64,000 nt of DNA from Rugamonas apoptosis. GTDB taxonomy: Bacteria > Pseudomonadota > Gammaproteobacteria > Burkholderiales > Burkholderiaceae_D. Shown here piece by piece: positions 24,042 through 33,259 of the stretch. The position numbers were made by a program, and so were the translations under genes. The notes below the pieces were generated by a model. That model worked only from the letters and a program-made list of their open reading frames with translations, was not told the DNA's origin and ran no database searches. The first letter of the stretch is position 1. Each line of letters begins with the position of its first letter. The DNA lies in contig NZ_JACEZU010000002.1 of assembly GCF_014042355.1 (NCBI RefSeq), positions 1 to 64,000 of the forward strand, given 5' to 3'.

Positions 24042-25147
24042 GCCGTCCGCGCAATCACAACAAGGGGCTGCCAAAACGCGTCTATATCAGGCGCAAACAG
24101 TACTGTTTTTTTCCTGCTGATCCGACGCTCGATCCCCGGGATGGCAAGATGAAGTCGTGGATCATCCTGTGCAACGTCAGCGACGGCGAGCCAGCCATGC
24201 ACGCGGCGCTGGCCCTGGTGCTGGGCGATAGCGACGACGATGGTGAAGTCGGTACAATGCCGGCGCTTTGCCGCGAGTACAAGCTTAACAAGCTCAAACG
24301 CTACTCACCGGAGGTGCGCGGCCAGTATGGCGCGTACCTTGACTTTATCGCCCAGGACTTCAAGGACTTCGGCGTCGCCCAGGTAAGAACGCGCGACTGC
24401 GCGCAGTTCCTGCGAAATCATTTCAAGGACAAGCACAATACGGCGAAAAAATATGCGCGCCTGATGAAAAAGCTGTTTCGCTACGCCATCGCCGAACACG
24501 GCACCAGGGACGACAATCCGATGGACCAGCTGGACCTGGATGACTACGAGACCCATCGGCGCGAAGTGCTGCCCACGCACGCACAAATTCACGCGATTCG
24601 CCAAGCGGGCATGATAGGCGCGGACGGCCGGCGTACATACAGCGGTCCCATGTTCGCCTGCATCGTCGACATGGCCTACTTGTGCTGGCAACGTGGCATC
24701 GACATGCGCAAGTTGCGCGAGGACGAAATCCATGAAGACTATATCCGCTTCACGCCCAGCAAGACACGCGACACGAGCGGCATCGTGCTCGACATCTATA
24801 TCACCCCGGCCATCAGCGCCGTCATCGAGCGTGCGCGCGCGATCAAGCGCGAGCGGCGCATGACGAGCGATTACCTTTTCCCCACGCGTAAGGGAACGCC
24901 GTATTCCAAGACGGGACTGGAGTCGATGTGGGACCGCGCCCGCGAGCGGGCGAAGATCGCCGACGGCATCGTGTTCCGTGACTTGCGGGCGTTGGGAGCG
25001 ACCGACGCGCACAAAGTCGGTCGAGATCTCAAGGACATCCAGACGCGCCTCGCGCACACGACGGAAAAGACGACGCGCATTTATCTGAAGGAAGTGACGC
25101 CGACACGCTCCGAATTGTCCGTTTCACTGCCGTGGGAAGTCGAATAG
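24038..25147 (+). CDS. Tyrosine recombinase (phage-type integrase)
   Basis: A 369-residue integrase. The core-binding domain covers about residues 85-170 and the catalytic domain about 180-365. Visible catalytic residues are Arg224 (in GIDMRKL), Arg317 with Arg314 where His is usual (FRDLRALGAT, a variant found in several phage-type integrases), His340 (LAHTTEKTT) and the nucleophile Tyr349 (RIYLKE). It is translationally coupled to the DUF4224 gene and faces the 3' end of tRNA-Pro(GGG) 430 bp away, the usual place for the integrase of a tRNA-borne island. Confidence 0.92.
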   Translation: MSRPRNHNKGLPKRVYIRRKQYCFFPADPTLDPRDGKMKSWIILCNVSDGEPAMHAALALVLGDSDDDGEVGTMPALCREYKLNKLKRYSPEVRGQYGAYLDFIAQDFKDFGVAQVRTRDCAQFLRNHFKDKHNTAKKYARLMKKLFRYAIAEHGTRDDNPMDQLDLDDYETHRREVLPTHAQIHAIRQAGMIGADGRRTYSGPMFACIVDMAYLCWQRGIDMRKLREDEIHEDYIRFTPSKTRDTSGIVLDIYITPAISAVIERARAIKRERRMTSDYLFPTRKGTPYSKTGLESMWDRARERAKIADGIVFRDLRALGATDAHKVGRDLKDIQTRLAHTTEKTTRIYLKEVTPTRSELSVSLPWEVE

Positions 25148-25466
25148 CCTGGCGCCACAGCGCCCGCAGGCGCGGCATCGCTTCGCGCCGTTTTGACTGG
25201 GCTGGCCAGGCCAGTTCGCCCAGCCGCCGAAGTTCGGGCCGGCCAAATCCATCATCGCAGCTGGCGGGACTATCGTGGCCGGAACGAATCCTCCATCGCG
25301 CGATGCCCGCCAGGGGCGACCATACCGTCAACCAGAGGCGCGCCCCTGCCGCACCGGATCGCGTAGCGCCATCGGACCGGCGGGCGCAGGAATTCACGAG
25401 GCGAGCAGGCCGCGCGCGGCTTGAAGGGGAAACGATGGACGAAAAAAAACAGTACTGACACCGACC
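25148..25466. other. Non-coding stretch between integrase and tandem repeats
   Basis: About 320 bp, GC-rich, with no supported gene. A 7-codon ATG frame MDEKKQY ends at 25458 and has a fair upstream context, but nothing shows that it is translated. The tract probably contains part of the attachment region. Confidence 0.3.
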
Positions 25467-25550
25467 AGATGGCCGACATACAGTACTGTGTTTTTATACA
25501 TCCACTCATATTAGCCAAATGGCCAATATACAGTGCTGTGCTTTTATACA
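25467..25550. repeat. Tandem 34-bp imperfect repeats, 50-bp period, each with a LexA-like box
   Basis: Units at 25467-25500 and 25517-25550 agree at 29 of 34 positions and share a TGGCC core, a CAGTrCTG palindrome and TTTTATACA. Unit 2 contains CTGT-N8-ACAG (25536-25551), the LexA consensus spacing; unit 1 has CTGT-N8-ACAT (25486-25501), one mismatch. They sit between the integrase and tRNA-Pro. Possible roles: SOS-responsive promoter region, or arm-type sites for the integrase. Confidence 0.7.
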
Positions 25551-25551
25551 G
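25536..25551. promoter_or_regulatory. LexA-type SOS box (CTGT-N8-ACAG)
   Basis: CTGTGCTTTTATACAG has both conserved half-sites at the exact spacing of the LexA operator and an AT-rich centre. No gene starting within 100 bp on either strand is apparent, so its target is unclear. Confidence 0.5.
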
Positions 25552-25578
25552 CTCAACACTATAAGTGCTTGATTCGAT

Positions 25579-25655
25579 TGGTCGGGGCGAGAAGATTCGA
25601 ACTTCCGACCCCTTGCACCCCATGCAAGTACGCTACCAGGCTGCGCTACGCCCCG
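25579..25655 (-). tRNA. tRNA-Pro(GGG)
   Basis: A complete 77-base cloverleaf on the minus strand with encoded CCA. Acceptor CGGGGCG pairs with CGCCCCG, discriminator A. The anticodon loop ATGGGGT gives anticodon GGG at 25619-25621 with stem CTTGC/GCAAG. The T-arm is GTCGG-AAGTTCGAATC-type with the TTCGAAT loop. Its 3' end faces the integrase, so it is the likely attachment site of the island to the left. It separates accessory DNA from the core-like right part. Confidence 0.95.
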
Positions 25656-25761
25656 ACTAGGCAAGCATTATAGCAGCCCACTTATGCTTTTGCCACACTT
25701 GCAGCAGGCCTTTCGGCAATAAACCTTACTTTTTGGTCGGATATTCCCACCCGCAGCCCGT

Positions 25762-26469
25762 TCACACCAATTGGATGTTCAGCTCCGGCAGCCCCGCCAC
25801 CCGCCCGGCCAGCGTCTGGCCGCGCACCACGGCGCCCACGCCTTCGGGCGTGCCGGTGAAGATCAAGTCACCCGGTTCCAGCGCGAACAGGGTGGACAGG
25901 TTGGCGATCGTCTCGCTCACCGACCAGATCAGGTGGGCGATGGTGCTGTCCTGCTTGCGCACGCCGTCCACGTCCAGCGTAATGGCCGCGTGGTTGATGT
26001 CGCCCGCGTCGGCCGCGCGCACCAGCGTGCCCACCGGCGCGGAAAAGTCGAAGGCTTTGCCGATCTCCCACGGCCGGCCGGCGTCGCGCATCTTGAACTG
26101 CAGGTCGCGCCGCGTCATGTCCAGGCCCACGGCGTAGCCGAAGATATGGCGCGCCGCGTCCTCCACGGCGATGTTGCGGCCGCCAACACCCAGCGCCACC
26201 ACCAGTTCGCACTCATAGTGCAGGTTGGCCGTGGCCGGCGGATAGGGCAGCTCCAGCACCTGCCCCGGCGCCACCGGCACCACGGCCTGCGCGTCGTTCG
26301 GTTTGCAGAAGAAGAACGGCGGTTCGCGCTCTGGGTCGAAACCCATCTCGCGCGCGTGCGCGGCGTAGTTGCGGCCGACGCAGTAGACGCGCCGCACGGG
26401 GAAGCGCTGTTCGGTGCCGGCCACCGGCAGGCCGACGATGTCATGGGCGGGAAAAACGTAGGAGGTCAT
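25762..26469 (-). CDS. Fumarylacetoacetate hydrolase-family protein (fumarylpyruvate hydrolase-like)
   Basis: A 235-residue FAH-fold enzyme of the small, bacterial size class. It has the start of the fold CVGRNYAAHAREMG, FFFCKPNDA, the metal ligands in LHYECELVVALG (ExE) and a distant Asp in AVGLDMTRRDLQ, and the end LIFTGTPEGVGAV. The family cleaves a C-C bond in acylpyruvates (maleyl-, fumaryl- or acetylpyruvate) with Mg2+ or Mn2+, often in gentisate or homogentisate-like routes. It follows the TetR gene on the same strand. No gentisate dioxygenase is nearby, so the exact substrate stays open. Confidence 0.88.
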   Translation of the reverse strand: MTSYVFPAHDIVGLPVAGTEQRFPVRRVYCVGRNYAAHAREMGFDPEREPPFFFCKPNDAQAVVPVAPGQVLELPYPPATANLHYECELVVALGVGGRNIAVEDAARHIFGYAVGLDMTRRDLQFKMRDAGRPWEIGKAFDFSAPVGTLVRAADAGDINHAAITLDVDGVRKQDSTIAHLIWSVSETIANLSTLFALEPGDLIFTGTPEGVGAVVRGQTLAGRVAGLPELNIQLV

Positions 26470-26525
26470 GCGGTTTCCTTGCAGACGGTTGAGCGATAAG
26501 GTGAAACAATCGGTGGCGCGACGCG

Positions 26526-27137
26526 CTACGACAGCAGCAACGCCCCAAGCCCCACGCGGTAGGCGCGCTTGAGCGCGGCCTTGTCCAGTTCGGGATGATG
26601 CAGCGCCCGCAACGCCAGTCCCTGGAACAGGGCGATGGTCGTTTCCATGCGGCCGTCGACGGTGGCGTCGTCGGCGTCCAGGCCATGCCGCTCGCGGCCA
26701 GCCTTGACGATGGCGCGGAGCTGCGTGCGCATGCGCAGATCCGCGTGCACCATCACGGCCGCCACCTTGGGATTGCGGGACGCCTCGGCAAAGATTTCCA
26801 GCTTGAGGGTCCAGAAACCCGGTTCCATGTGTTCGTCGACGGTGCCGTCGCTGTCGTCAATGATGGCTTGCAGCGGGTCGTCCTTCTGCTCCAGGTCGCG
26901 CAACAGCAGCGCCACGCGCTCCACTTCCTCCTCCACGAAGGCGGCGATGATGGCGTCCTTGCCGTCAAAGTAGTTGTAGATATGGCCGGCGCTCATGCCG
27001 GCCGCCTTCGATATCTCGGCCATGCTGGCACCATGAAAACCGCTGCGGCTGAAACAGAGGGCAGCCGCGTCGAGCACCTGCCTGCGGCGGCTGAGCGCCC
27101 GTTCCGGGTCGGTGTGTCGTTTTTCCGTGGTGCTCAT
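26526..27137 (-). CDS. TetR/AcrR-family repressor of the adjacent RND efflux operon
   Basis: A 203-residue TetR protein (start at 27137). The helix-turn-helix spans about residues 14-60 (RRRQVLDAAALCFSRSGFHG, AAGMSAGHIYNYFDGKDAII), close to AcrR/BetI-type repressors. An upstream ATG at 27197 would overlap the end of the outer-membrane factor gene. It is the last gene after adaptor, pump and outer-membrane factor on the minus strand. A 20-bp palindrome in the operon promoter at 33060-33079 is the probable operator, giving feedback control of efflux. Confidence 0.85.
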   Translation of the reverse strand: MSTTEKRHTDPERALSRRRQVLDAAALCFSRSGFHGASMAEISKAAGMSAGHIYNYFDGKDAIIAAFVEEEVERVALLLRDLEQKDDPLQAIIDDSDGTVDEHMEPGFWTLKLEIFAEASRNPKVAAVMVHADLRMRTQLRAIVKAGRERHGLDADDATVDGRMETTIALFQGLALRALHHPELDKAALKRAYRVGLGALLLS

Positions 27138-27193
27138 GGCTGCTTTCGTGATATCTGGTCCAGGCGATACTGTGGCCAAGGCGGCGCCGTTTG

Positions 27194-28660
27194 TCAATTT
27201 GCGCGCGCGCCGCTATCGGCCGCCGCCACCTTGGCCCCGCCGCCGCCCTCCTCCTGCCAGCCACCGCCCAGCACCTTGTACAGCGTGACGGCGTTGCTGG
27301 CCTTGGCCAGGCGCGCCGTGATCAGGCTTTGCCGGGCCGCGTACAGCGCGCGCTGCGATACCAGCGCGTTCAGGTACGATTCGGCGCCCTTTTCGTAGCG
27401 CGCCTCGTGGATGCGGAAGCTCTTGTCCGATGCCTCGGCCAGCGCCAGCTGCGATGCCAGCCGCTCGTCCAGCGTGCCGCGCTGGGCCAGCGCGTCCGCC
27501 ACTTCGCGGAAGGCGCTCTGGATCGCCTTGTCGTATTTGGCCACGGCGATGTCGCGGTCCACCTTGGCGATATCGAGATTGGCACGGTTGGCGCCGCCGT
27601 CGAAGATCGGCAGGCGGATCTGCGGCAGGAAACTCCAGGCCGACGTGCCGCCCTTGAACAGGCCGGCCAGGTCGCCGCTGGCGCTGCCGGCCGTCGCTGT
27701 CAGCGAAATGCTGGGGAAGAAGGCGGCGCGCGCGGCGCCGATGTTGGCGTTGGCGCCGCGCAGCGTCCGTTCCGCCTGCAGCACGTCGGGCCGGCGCAGC
27801 AGCACGTCGGATGGCAAGCCTTCCGGCAGGCTGGCCGTTTGCGTCACCGCTTCCAGTTCCCCCTGCGGCAGCAAGGCGTCCGGCACGGCGCCGCCCACCA
27901 GCAGGGTCAGTGCGTTGCGGTCCTGCGCCACCTGGGCCGTGTAGACGGCCATCTCGTTGCGGGCCGCTTCCACGCTGCTTTGTGCTTCATACATGTCGAC
28001 GCCAGAGGTGGCGCCGGCGGCGAAGCGGCGCTGGCTCAGTTCATAGCTGATCTGCTGGCTCTTGAGCGTATCGGCCGCCAACGCCAGGCGCTGCTGGTCC
28101 GCGACCAGTGTCAGGTAGCTGTTGGCCACTTCCGCCACCAGGCTGATTTGCGCGGCGCGGCGCGCCTCCTGCGTGCCCAGATAGCTTTGCAAACCGGCTT
28201 CGGACAGGTTGCGCACCTTGCCGAAGAAGTCCAGCTCATACGAGGACACACCCAGCCCCCCGCTGTACTGACGGCTGATGGCCGCTTCGCCATCGGGCCG
28301 CATATTGGCCGGCGTGCGCGATGCGTTCTGGCTCACCGACGCGGACAGGGACGGCAGTTGCGCCGCGCTGGTCACGCCATATTGGGCGCGCGCCTTCTCG
28401 ATATTGAGGGCCGCCACCCGCAGGTCGCGGTTGTTGGCCAGCGCCAGTGCTATCACCTGGCGCAGCCGCGCATCGGTGAAGTAGTCGCGCCAAACGATGT
28501 CGGCGGCGGTTTGCGCGCCGGGCGCAGTGGGCGCCGGTTTGTAGGCGTCGCCGGAAGGCCAGGCCTGCGCCACCGGCGTGGATGGCTGTTGGTACACGGG
28601 CGCAAGGCTGCAGCCGGACAGCAGCACGGCCGCCGCGATGGAAATCAAGGTCTTGTTCAT
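27194..28660 (-). CDS. RND efflux outer-membrane factor, NodT/OprM family lipoprotein
   Basis: A 488-residue outer-membrane channel of the TolC/OprM type. A lipoprotein signal peptide with lipobox LLSGC (Cys 17) precedes the typical SLAPVYQQP opening; two OEP repeats follow, with VRWxDYF-like [20 protein letters not shown]. It forms the exit duct of the tripartite pump. Its ATG overlaps the pump stop by 4 bp, so expression is coupled. GGAGC precedes the start. Confidence 0.92.
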   Translation of the reverse strand: MNKTLISIAAAVLLSGCSLAPVYQQPSTPVAQAWPSGDAYKPAPTAPGAQTAADIVWRDYFTDARLRQVIALALANNRDLRVAALNIEKARAQYGVTSAAQLPSLSASVSQNASRTPANMRPDGEAAISRQYSGGLGVSSYELDFFGKVRNLSEAGLQSYLGTQEARRAAQISLVAEVANSYLTLVADQQRLALAADTLKSQQISYELSQRRFAAGATSGVDMYEAQSSVEAARNEMAVYTAQVAQDRNALTLLVGGAVPDALLPQGELEAVTQTASLPEGLPSDVLLRRPDVLQAERTLRGANANIGAARAAFFPSISLTATAGSASGDLAGLFKGGTSAWSFLPQIRLPIFDGGANRANLDIAKVDRDIAVAKYDKAIQSAFREVADALAQRGTLDERLASQLALAEASDKSFRIHEARYEKGAESYLNALVSQRALYAARQSLITARLAKASNAVTLYKVLGGGWQEEGGGGAKVAAADSGARAN

Positions 28661-31600
28661 TTTGCTTGCTCCGCAATAGCGGTTGGAACGGCCGCGCCGT
28701 GCTTGGCGGCGAACAGGCCGCGCACCAGCACGAAGAACAACGGCACGAAGAAGATGCCGAGGAAGGTGGCCGACAGCATCCCGCCCAGCACCCCCACGCC
28801 GATGGCATTCTGGCTGCCCGAGCCAGCGCCGCTGGCCACGGCCAAGGGCAGCACGCCCAGGCCGAAAGCGATCGACGTCATCAGGATGGGACGCAGCCGC
28901 AAACGCACCGCCTGCAGCGTGGCCTGTTGCAGCGGCACGCCCTGCTCCTGCAGCTCTTTGGCGAATTCTACGATCAGGATCGCGTTCTTGGCCGCCAGAC
29001 CCACCACCGTCAACAGGCCGACCTGGAAGTACACGTCGTTCGACAGGTGGAAGGCCCAGGTGCCCAGCACGGCGCCGATCACGCCCAGCGGCACCACCAG
29101 CAGCACCGAGAACGGCACCGACCAGCTTTCATACAACGCGGCCAGGCACAGGAACACGATCAGGATCGAGATCGAATACAGGGCCGGCGTTTGCGCGCCG
29201 GAGTCGCGTTCCTCGGTTGACAGGCCGGTCCACTCGTAGCCGATGCCGGGCGGCAGTTGGGCCGCCATCTTTTCCATCTCGGCCATGGCCACGCCCGAGC
29301 TCTGGCCTGGCGCCGGCATGCCCAGTATCTCGACGGACGGCATGCCGTTGTAGCGCTCCAGGCGCGGCGAGGCGTAGATCCACTGGCCGCTGGCGAAGGC
29401 GGAGAATGGCACCATCTCGCCGGCCGCGTTACGCACAAACCATTTGCCCAGGTCTTCCGGCACCATGCGCGCGTCAGCCTGGCCCTGCATGTACACCTTC
29501 TTCACGCGGCCACGGTCGACGAAGTCATTCACGTAAGCGCCGCCCCAGGCGGTGCTGAGCACCTTGTTGACGTCGGCGATGGCCAGGCCCAGCGCGGTGG
29601 CCTGCTGCTGGTCCACCGTGATCTTGTATTGCGGCGTGTCTTCCTGGCCGTTGGGACGTACGCCCACCAGCAGCGGATTCTTGGACGCCATACCCAGCAA
29701 CTGGTTGCGGGCCGCCATCAAGGCATCGTGGCCCACGCCGCCCTGGTCCTGCAGTTGCAGGTCGAAGCCGCTGGCGTTACCCAGTTCCAGCACGGCTGGC
29801 GGCGCGAAGGCGAACACCATCGCGTCCTTGATACGGGAGAAGGCCCCCATGGCCCGCCCCACCACGGCCGGCGCGCGCAGGGCGGCACCCTTGCGCTCTT
29901 CCCAGTCCTTCAGGCGTACGAAGGCGATACCGGTGTTCTGGCCATTGCCGCCGAAGCTGAAACCGGCCACCGTGAAGATCGACTGCACGGCGTCCTTTTC
30001 CTCGACCATGAAGTGCTGCTCGACCTGCTCGATCACCTTCAGCGTACGCTGCTGGGTGGCGCCGGTGGGCAGTTGCACCTGGGCGAACAACACGCCCTGG
30101 TCTTCCGCCGGCAGGAACGAGGTGGGCAGGCGCATGAAGGCCAGCGCCAGCACCACCAGCAGGACGGCGTACAGCGCCATCGAACGGCCGCCCCGGCGCA
30201 GCATGGCGCCGACCCAGCCCTGATAGCGGCTGCTGCCGCGCTCAAACGTGCGGTTGAACCAGCCGAAGAAGCCGGTGCTGGCCGCGTGGTGCCCCTTGGC
30301 CACCGGCTTGAGGAAGGTGGCGCACAAGGCTGGCGTGAACACCATGGCCACCACCACCGACAGCACCATGGCCGACACGATGGTGACGGCGAACTGGCGG
30401 TAGATCACGCCGGTGGAGCCGCCAAAGAAGGCCATGGGTACGAACACGGCCGACAGCACCAGGGCGATGCCCACCAGCGCGCCCGTGATCTGGCCCATCG
30501 ATTTGCGGGTCGCCTCTTTAGGCGACAAGCCCTCCTCCGTCATCACCCGTTCCACGTTCTCCACCACGACGATGGCGTCATCCACCAGCAGGCCGATGGC
30601 CAGCACCATGGCGAACATGGTCAGCGTGTTGATCGAGTAGCCCAGCGCGGCCAGCACGCCGAAAGTCCCCAGCAGCACCACCGGCACGGCCATGGTCGGG
30701 ATCAGCGTGGCGCGCACATTCTGCAGGAATAAATACATCACGAGGAACACCAGCACGATGGCCTCGGCCAGTGTCTTGACTACTTCCTCGATCGACAGCG
30801 TGACGAACGGCGTGGTGTCATAGGCCACCACGGCCTTCATCCCGGCCGGGAACTGTTTGCCCATCAAGTCGATCTTGTGCTTGACGGCGGCGGCCGTGTC
30901 GAGCGCGTTGGCGCCGGTGGCCAGCTTGATCGCCACGCCGGTGGCGGCATGGCCGTTGTAGCGGGCCACGGTGTTGTAGCTTTCGCTACCCAGCTCCATG
31001 CGGGCCACGTCGCGCAGGCGCACGGTGGCGCCGTTGGCGGAGGTCTTGAGCAGGATGGCGCCGAACTGTTCGGCCGTCTGCAAGCGGCTTTGCGCCGTCA
31101 CGGTGGCGTTCAGCTGCTGGCCCGGCATGGCGGGCGCACCGCCCAGCTCACCGGCCGACACTTCCGTGTTCTGCGCCGTGATGGCCGCGCTCACGTCGGC
31201 TGGCGTCAACTGGTAGCTTTGCAACTTGGCCGGGTCCAGCCAGATACGCATGGCGTACTGGGAACCGAACAGCGTCACGTCGCCCACGCCCTGTACGCGG
31301 CTCAGCGGGTCGATCACATTGGCGGCCACGTAGTCGCCCAGGTCGGCCTGCTTCATGCTGCCGTCTTCGGAGATAAAGCCCAGCACCATCAGGAAGTTCT
31401 TGGTCGCCTTGGACACCACCAGACCTTGTTGGGTCACGGCGGCCGGCAACAGCGGCGTGGCCAGTTGCAGCTTGTTCTGCACCTGCACTTGCGCGATGTC
31501 GGGATTGGTACCGTTCTGGAACGTCAGCGTGATGTTAATGCCGCCCGTGGCGTCGCTCGACGAGGACATGTAGCGCAAGCCGTCGATGCCCTTCATTTTC

Positions 31601-31800
31601 TGTTCGATCACCTGGGTGACCGCGTCCTCCACCGTGCGGGCCGAAGCGCCGGGGTAGGCGCCGGTGATGGAAATCGAGGGCGGCGCGATACTCGGGTACT
31701 GCGACACGGGCAGGCCGTGAATAGCCAGCACGCCCGCCAGCATGATGACGATCGCCACCACCCAGGCAAAGATGGGACGGTCGATAAAAAATTTAGCCAT
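28657..31800 (-). CDS. RND multidrug efflux pump, HAE1 family (AcrB/MexB type)
   Basis: A 1047-residue inner-membrane pump of normal AcrB length: twelve helices and two large periplasmic loops. The opening [23 protein letters not shown] and helix 4 with [18 protein letters not shown] (the paired Asp of the proton relay) are diagnostic. Exports hydrophobic or amphiphilic drugs using the proton gradient together with the adaptor and channel encoded on either side. GGGAGC precedes the ATG. Substrate range cannot be told. Confidence 0.95.
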   Translation of the reverse strand: MAKFFIDRPIFAWVVAIVIMLAGVLAIHGLPVSQYPSIAPPSISITGAYPGASARTVEDAVTQVIEQKMKGIDGLRYMSSSSDATGGINITLTFQNGTNPDIAQVQVQNKLQLATPLLPAAVTQQGLVVSKATKNFLMVLGFISEDGSMKQADLGDYVAANVIDPLSRVQGVGDVTLFGSQYAMRIWLDPAKLQSYQLTPADVSAAITAQNTEVSAGELGGAPAMPGQQLNATVTAQSRLQTAEQFGAILLKTSANGATVRLRDVARMELGSESYNTVARYNGHAATGVAIKLATGANALDTAAAVKHKIDLMGKQFPAGMKAVVAYDTTPFVTLSIEEVVKTLAEAIVLVFLVMYLFLQNVRATLIPTMAVPVVLLGTFGVLAALGYSINTLTMFAMVLAIGLLVDDAIVVVENVERVMTEEGLSPKEATRKSMGQITGALVGIALVLSAVFVPMAFFGGSTGVIYRQFAVTIVSAMVLSVVVAMVFTPALCATFLKPVAKGHHAASTGFFGWFNRTFERGSSRYQGWVGAMLRRGGRSMALYAVLLVVLALAFMRLPTSFLPAEDQGVLFAQVQLPTGATQQRTLKVIEQVEQHFMVEEKDAVQSIFTVAGFSFGGNGQNTGIAFVRLKDWEERKGAALRAPAVVGRAMGAFSRIKDAMVFAFAPPAVLELGNASGFDLQLQDQGGVGHDALMAARNQLLGMASKNPLLVGVRPNGQEDTPQYKITVDQQQATALGLAIADVNKVLSTAWGGAYVNDFVDRGRVKKVYMQGQADARMVPEDLGKWFVRNAAGEMVPFSAFASGQWIYASPRLERYNGMPSVEILGMPAPGQSSGVAMAEMEKMAAQLPPGIGYEWTGLSTEERDSGAQTPALYSISILIVFLCLAALYESWSVPFSVLLVVPLGVIGAVLGTWAFHLSNDVYFQVGLLTVVGLAAKNAILIVEFAKELQEQGVPLQQATLQAVRLRLRPILMTSIAFGLGVLPLAVASGAGSGSQNAIGVGVLGGMLSATFLGIFFVPLFFVLVRGLFAAKHGAAVPTAIAEQAK

Positions 31801-31815
31801 GACTGTGCTCCCGTC

Positions 31816-33024
31816 TTAGTGCGCGCTCTTGGCGTTGGCTGGCACAGAGCCACCCGCGGCCACAGCGGCCGGTGCCGCTGGCGCCGGGGCCACGGTGGCG
31901 GGCGCGCCCGGCTTGACCTTCTGCACGCCTTCCACGATCACGCGGTCGCCGGCGTTCAGGCCAGCCGTGACCAGCCACTTGTCGCCCAGCGTGCCGCCGG
32001 TGGCGATGATGCGCTGCTCCACCTTGCCGTCCTTGTTCAGCACCAACGCCGTCGCCTCGCCCTTGGGATTGCGCGACACGCCCTGCTGCGGCACGGCGAT
32101 GGCCTGTTCGTCCACGCCGTTTTCCAGCACGGCGCGCACGAACATGCCGGGCAACAGATCATGCTTAGGATTGGGGAACAGCGCGCGCAAGGTCACGTTG
32201 CCGGTGCCGGGATCGACGCTGGCGTCGGCGAACTGCAGCTTGCCCGCCTGCGCGTACTTGCTGCCGTCGGCCAGGATCAGGCTCACCTTGGCCTGGCCGC
32301 CCGACTGTTTCAAGCTGCCCGATTCCAGCGCGCGTTTCAGGCGCAGCATCTCGGTGCTGGTCTGGGTCACGTCCACGTAGATCGGATCGAGCTGCTGCAC
32401 GGTGGTGAGCGCGGCGGCCTGGCCGGCCGTCACCAGCGCGCCCGGCGTCACCGTGGAGCGGCCGATGCGGCCACTGATGGGCGCTTCCACCCGCGTGTAT
32501 TTGAGGTTGATGGCCGCCGCCTCCACCGCGGCGCTGGCCGATTCCACTTCCGCCTTGGCCTGCTCATTGGCGGCCACGGCGTCATCGAGTTCCTGGCGGC
32601 TCACGCCTTCGATCTGCACCAGCTCCTTGTAGCGGGCCGCTTTCGGGCCGCTGGTCAGCAAATTGGCGCGGGCCTTGGCCAGCGCCGCCTTGGCCGAGTT
32701 GTAGGCGGCCTGGTAGCTGGCCGCGTCGATCTGGTACAGGGCGGCGCCAACCGCCACGTCGCCGCCTTCGACAAAGCGGCGCTGTTGGACGATACCGCTC
32801 ACCTGGGGCCGCACCTCAGCCACCTGGAACGCGGCCGTGCGGCCAGGCAGTTCGGTGGTGATCGGCAGCGCCTGCGGCGTGACGGTGAATACGCCCACTT
32901 CCGCCACCTGCGCATGAGGTGCTACGGCCGTGGATGGGGAGCAAGCGGCCAGCAGGCCACTCGCGCTAAGCAGGAAAACAGCGCCGGCACGACGGCGTAC
33001 ATGCTGGGTAAGCAAGGTTTTCAT
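31816..33024 (-). CDS. RND efflux periplasmic adaptor lipoprotein (AcrA/MexA type)
   Basis: A 402-residue membrane-fusion protein. Signal peptide with lipobox LLAAC (Cys 28), then a beta-barrel strand, a biotinyl-lipoyl half (LPGRTAAFQVAEVRPQVSGIV), an alpha-hairpin (residues ~100-170) and the second lipoyl half (ISGRIGRSTVTPGALV). It bridges pump and channel. First gene of adaptor - pump - channel - tetR, and the palindrome at 33060-33079 lies 36 bp before its start. Confidence 0.93.
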   Translation of the reverse strand: MKTLLTQHVRRRAGAVFLLSASGLLAACSPSTAVAPHAQVAEVGVFTVTPQALPITTELPGRTAAFQVAEVRPQVSGIVQQRRFVEGGDVAVGAALYQIDAASYQAAYNSAKAALAKARANLLTSGPKAARYKELVQIEGVSRQELDDAVAANEQAKAEVESASAAVEAAAINLKYTRVEAPISGRIGRSTVTPGALVTAGQAAALTTVQQLDPIYVDVTQTSTEMLRLKRALESGSLKQSGGQAKVSLILADGSKYAQAGKLQFADASVDPGTGNVTLRALFPNPKHDLLPGMFVRAVLENGVDEQAIAVPQQGVSRNPKGEATALVLNKDGKVEQRIIATGGTLGDKWLVTAGLNAGDRVIVEGVQKVKPGAPATVAPAPAAPAAVAAGGSVPANAKSAH

Positions 33025-33059
33025 TGTTCTTTTTCCAATTCAACAATTAATCCAGTTGA

Positions 33060-33079
33060 TAGAATGAACGATCATTCTA
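33060..33079. promoter_or_regulatory. TetR-type operator of the efflux operon
   Basis: TAGAATGAACGATCATTCTA has perfect 8-bp arms around ACGA, the form of operators bound by AcrR-like TetR repressors. It sits in the promoter region directly upstream of the adaptor gene. The likely ligand protein is the TetR at the operon end. Confidence 0.7.
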
Positions 33080-33225
33080 ATGTCGTCAAGAAACGATTTG
33101 TAACGGCATGTGTGCGGAACGGCGGCGACAGAGGGCACGGCGGGCCAAAAAGCACCAGGCCCGCGCAACCGGAAAGGTTGGGCGGGCCTGGTAAGCGGAC
33201 GGGGATGGGTGCGCGGGCCTGGTGA

Positions 33226-33246
33226 GGGGTTGGGGTTTGGGATGGG
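33226..33246 (+). other. Putative G-quadruplex
   Basis: Four G-tracts of three or four (33226-33229, 33232-33235, 33239-33241, 33244-33246) are separated by 2-3 bases on the plus strand, meeting the usual G4 rule. They lie 14 bp past the LplT-PlsC stop and upstream of the efflux promoter, on the template strand for both. Three copies of GCGGGCCTGG surround it. Confidence 0.5.
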
Positions 33247-33259
33247 CGCGGGCCTGGGT

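Noticed and set aside
25467..25550. CRISPR array
   Set aside because: Only two imperfect units with a 16-bp gap, no cas gene in the window; unit content fits regulatory sites better.
25270..25623. Minus-strand ORF starting inside tRNA-Pro
   Set aside because: Its start lies within the tRNA gene and it crosses the tandem repeats; no supporting signal.
27191..29239. Long plus-strand open frame opposite the efflux channel and pump genes
   Set aside because: Arg/Gln/His-rich shadow of the outer-membrane factor and RND pump coding sequence.
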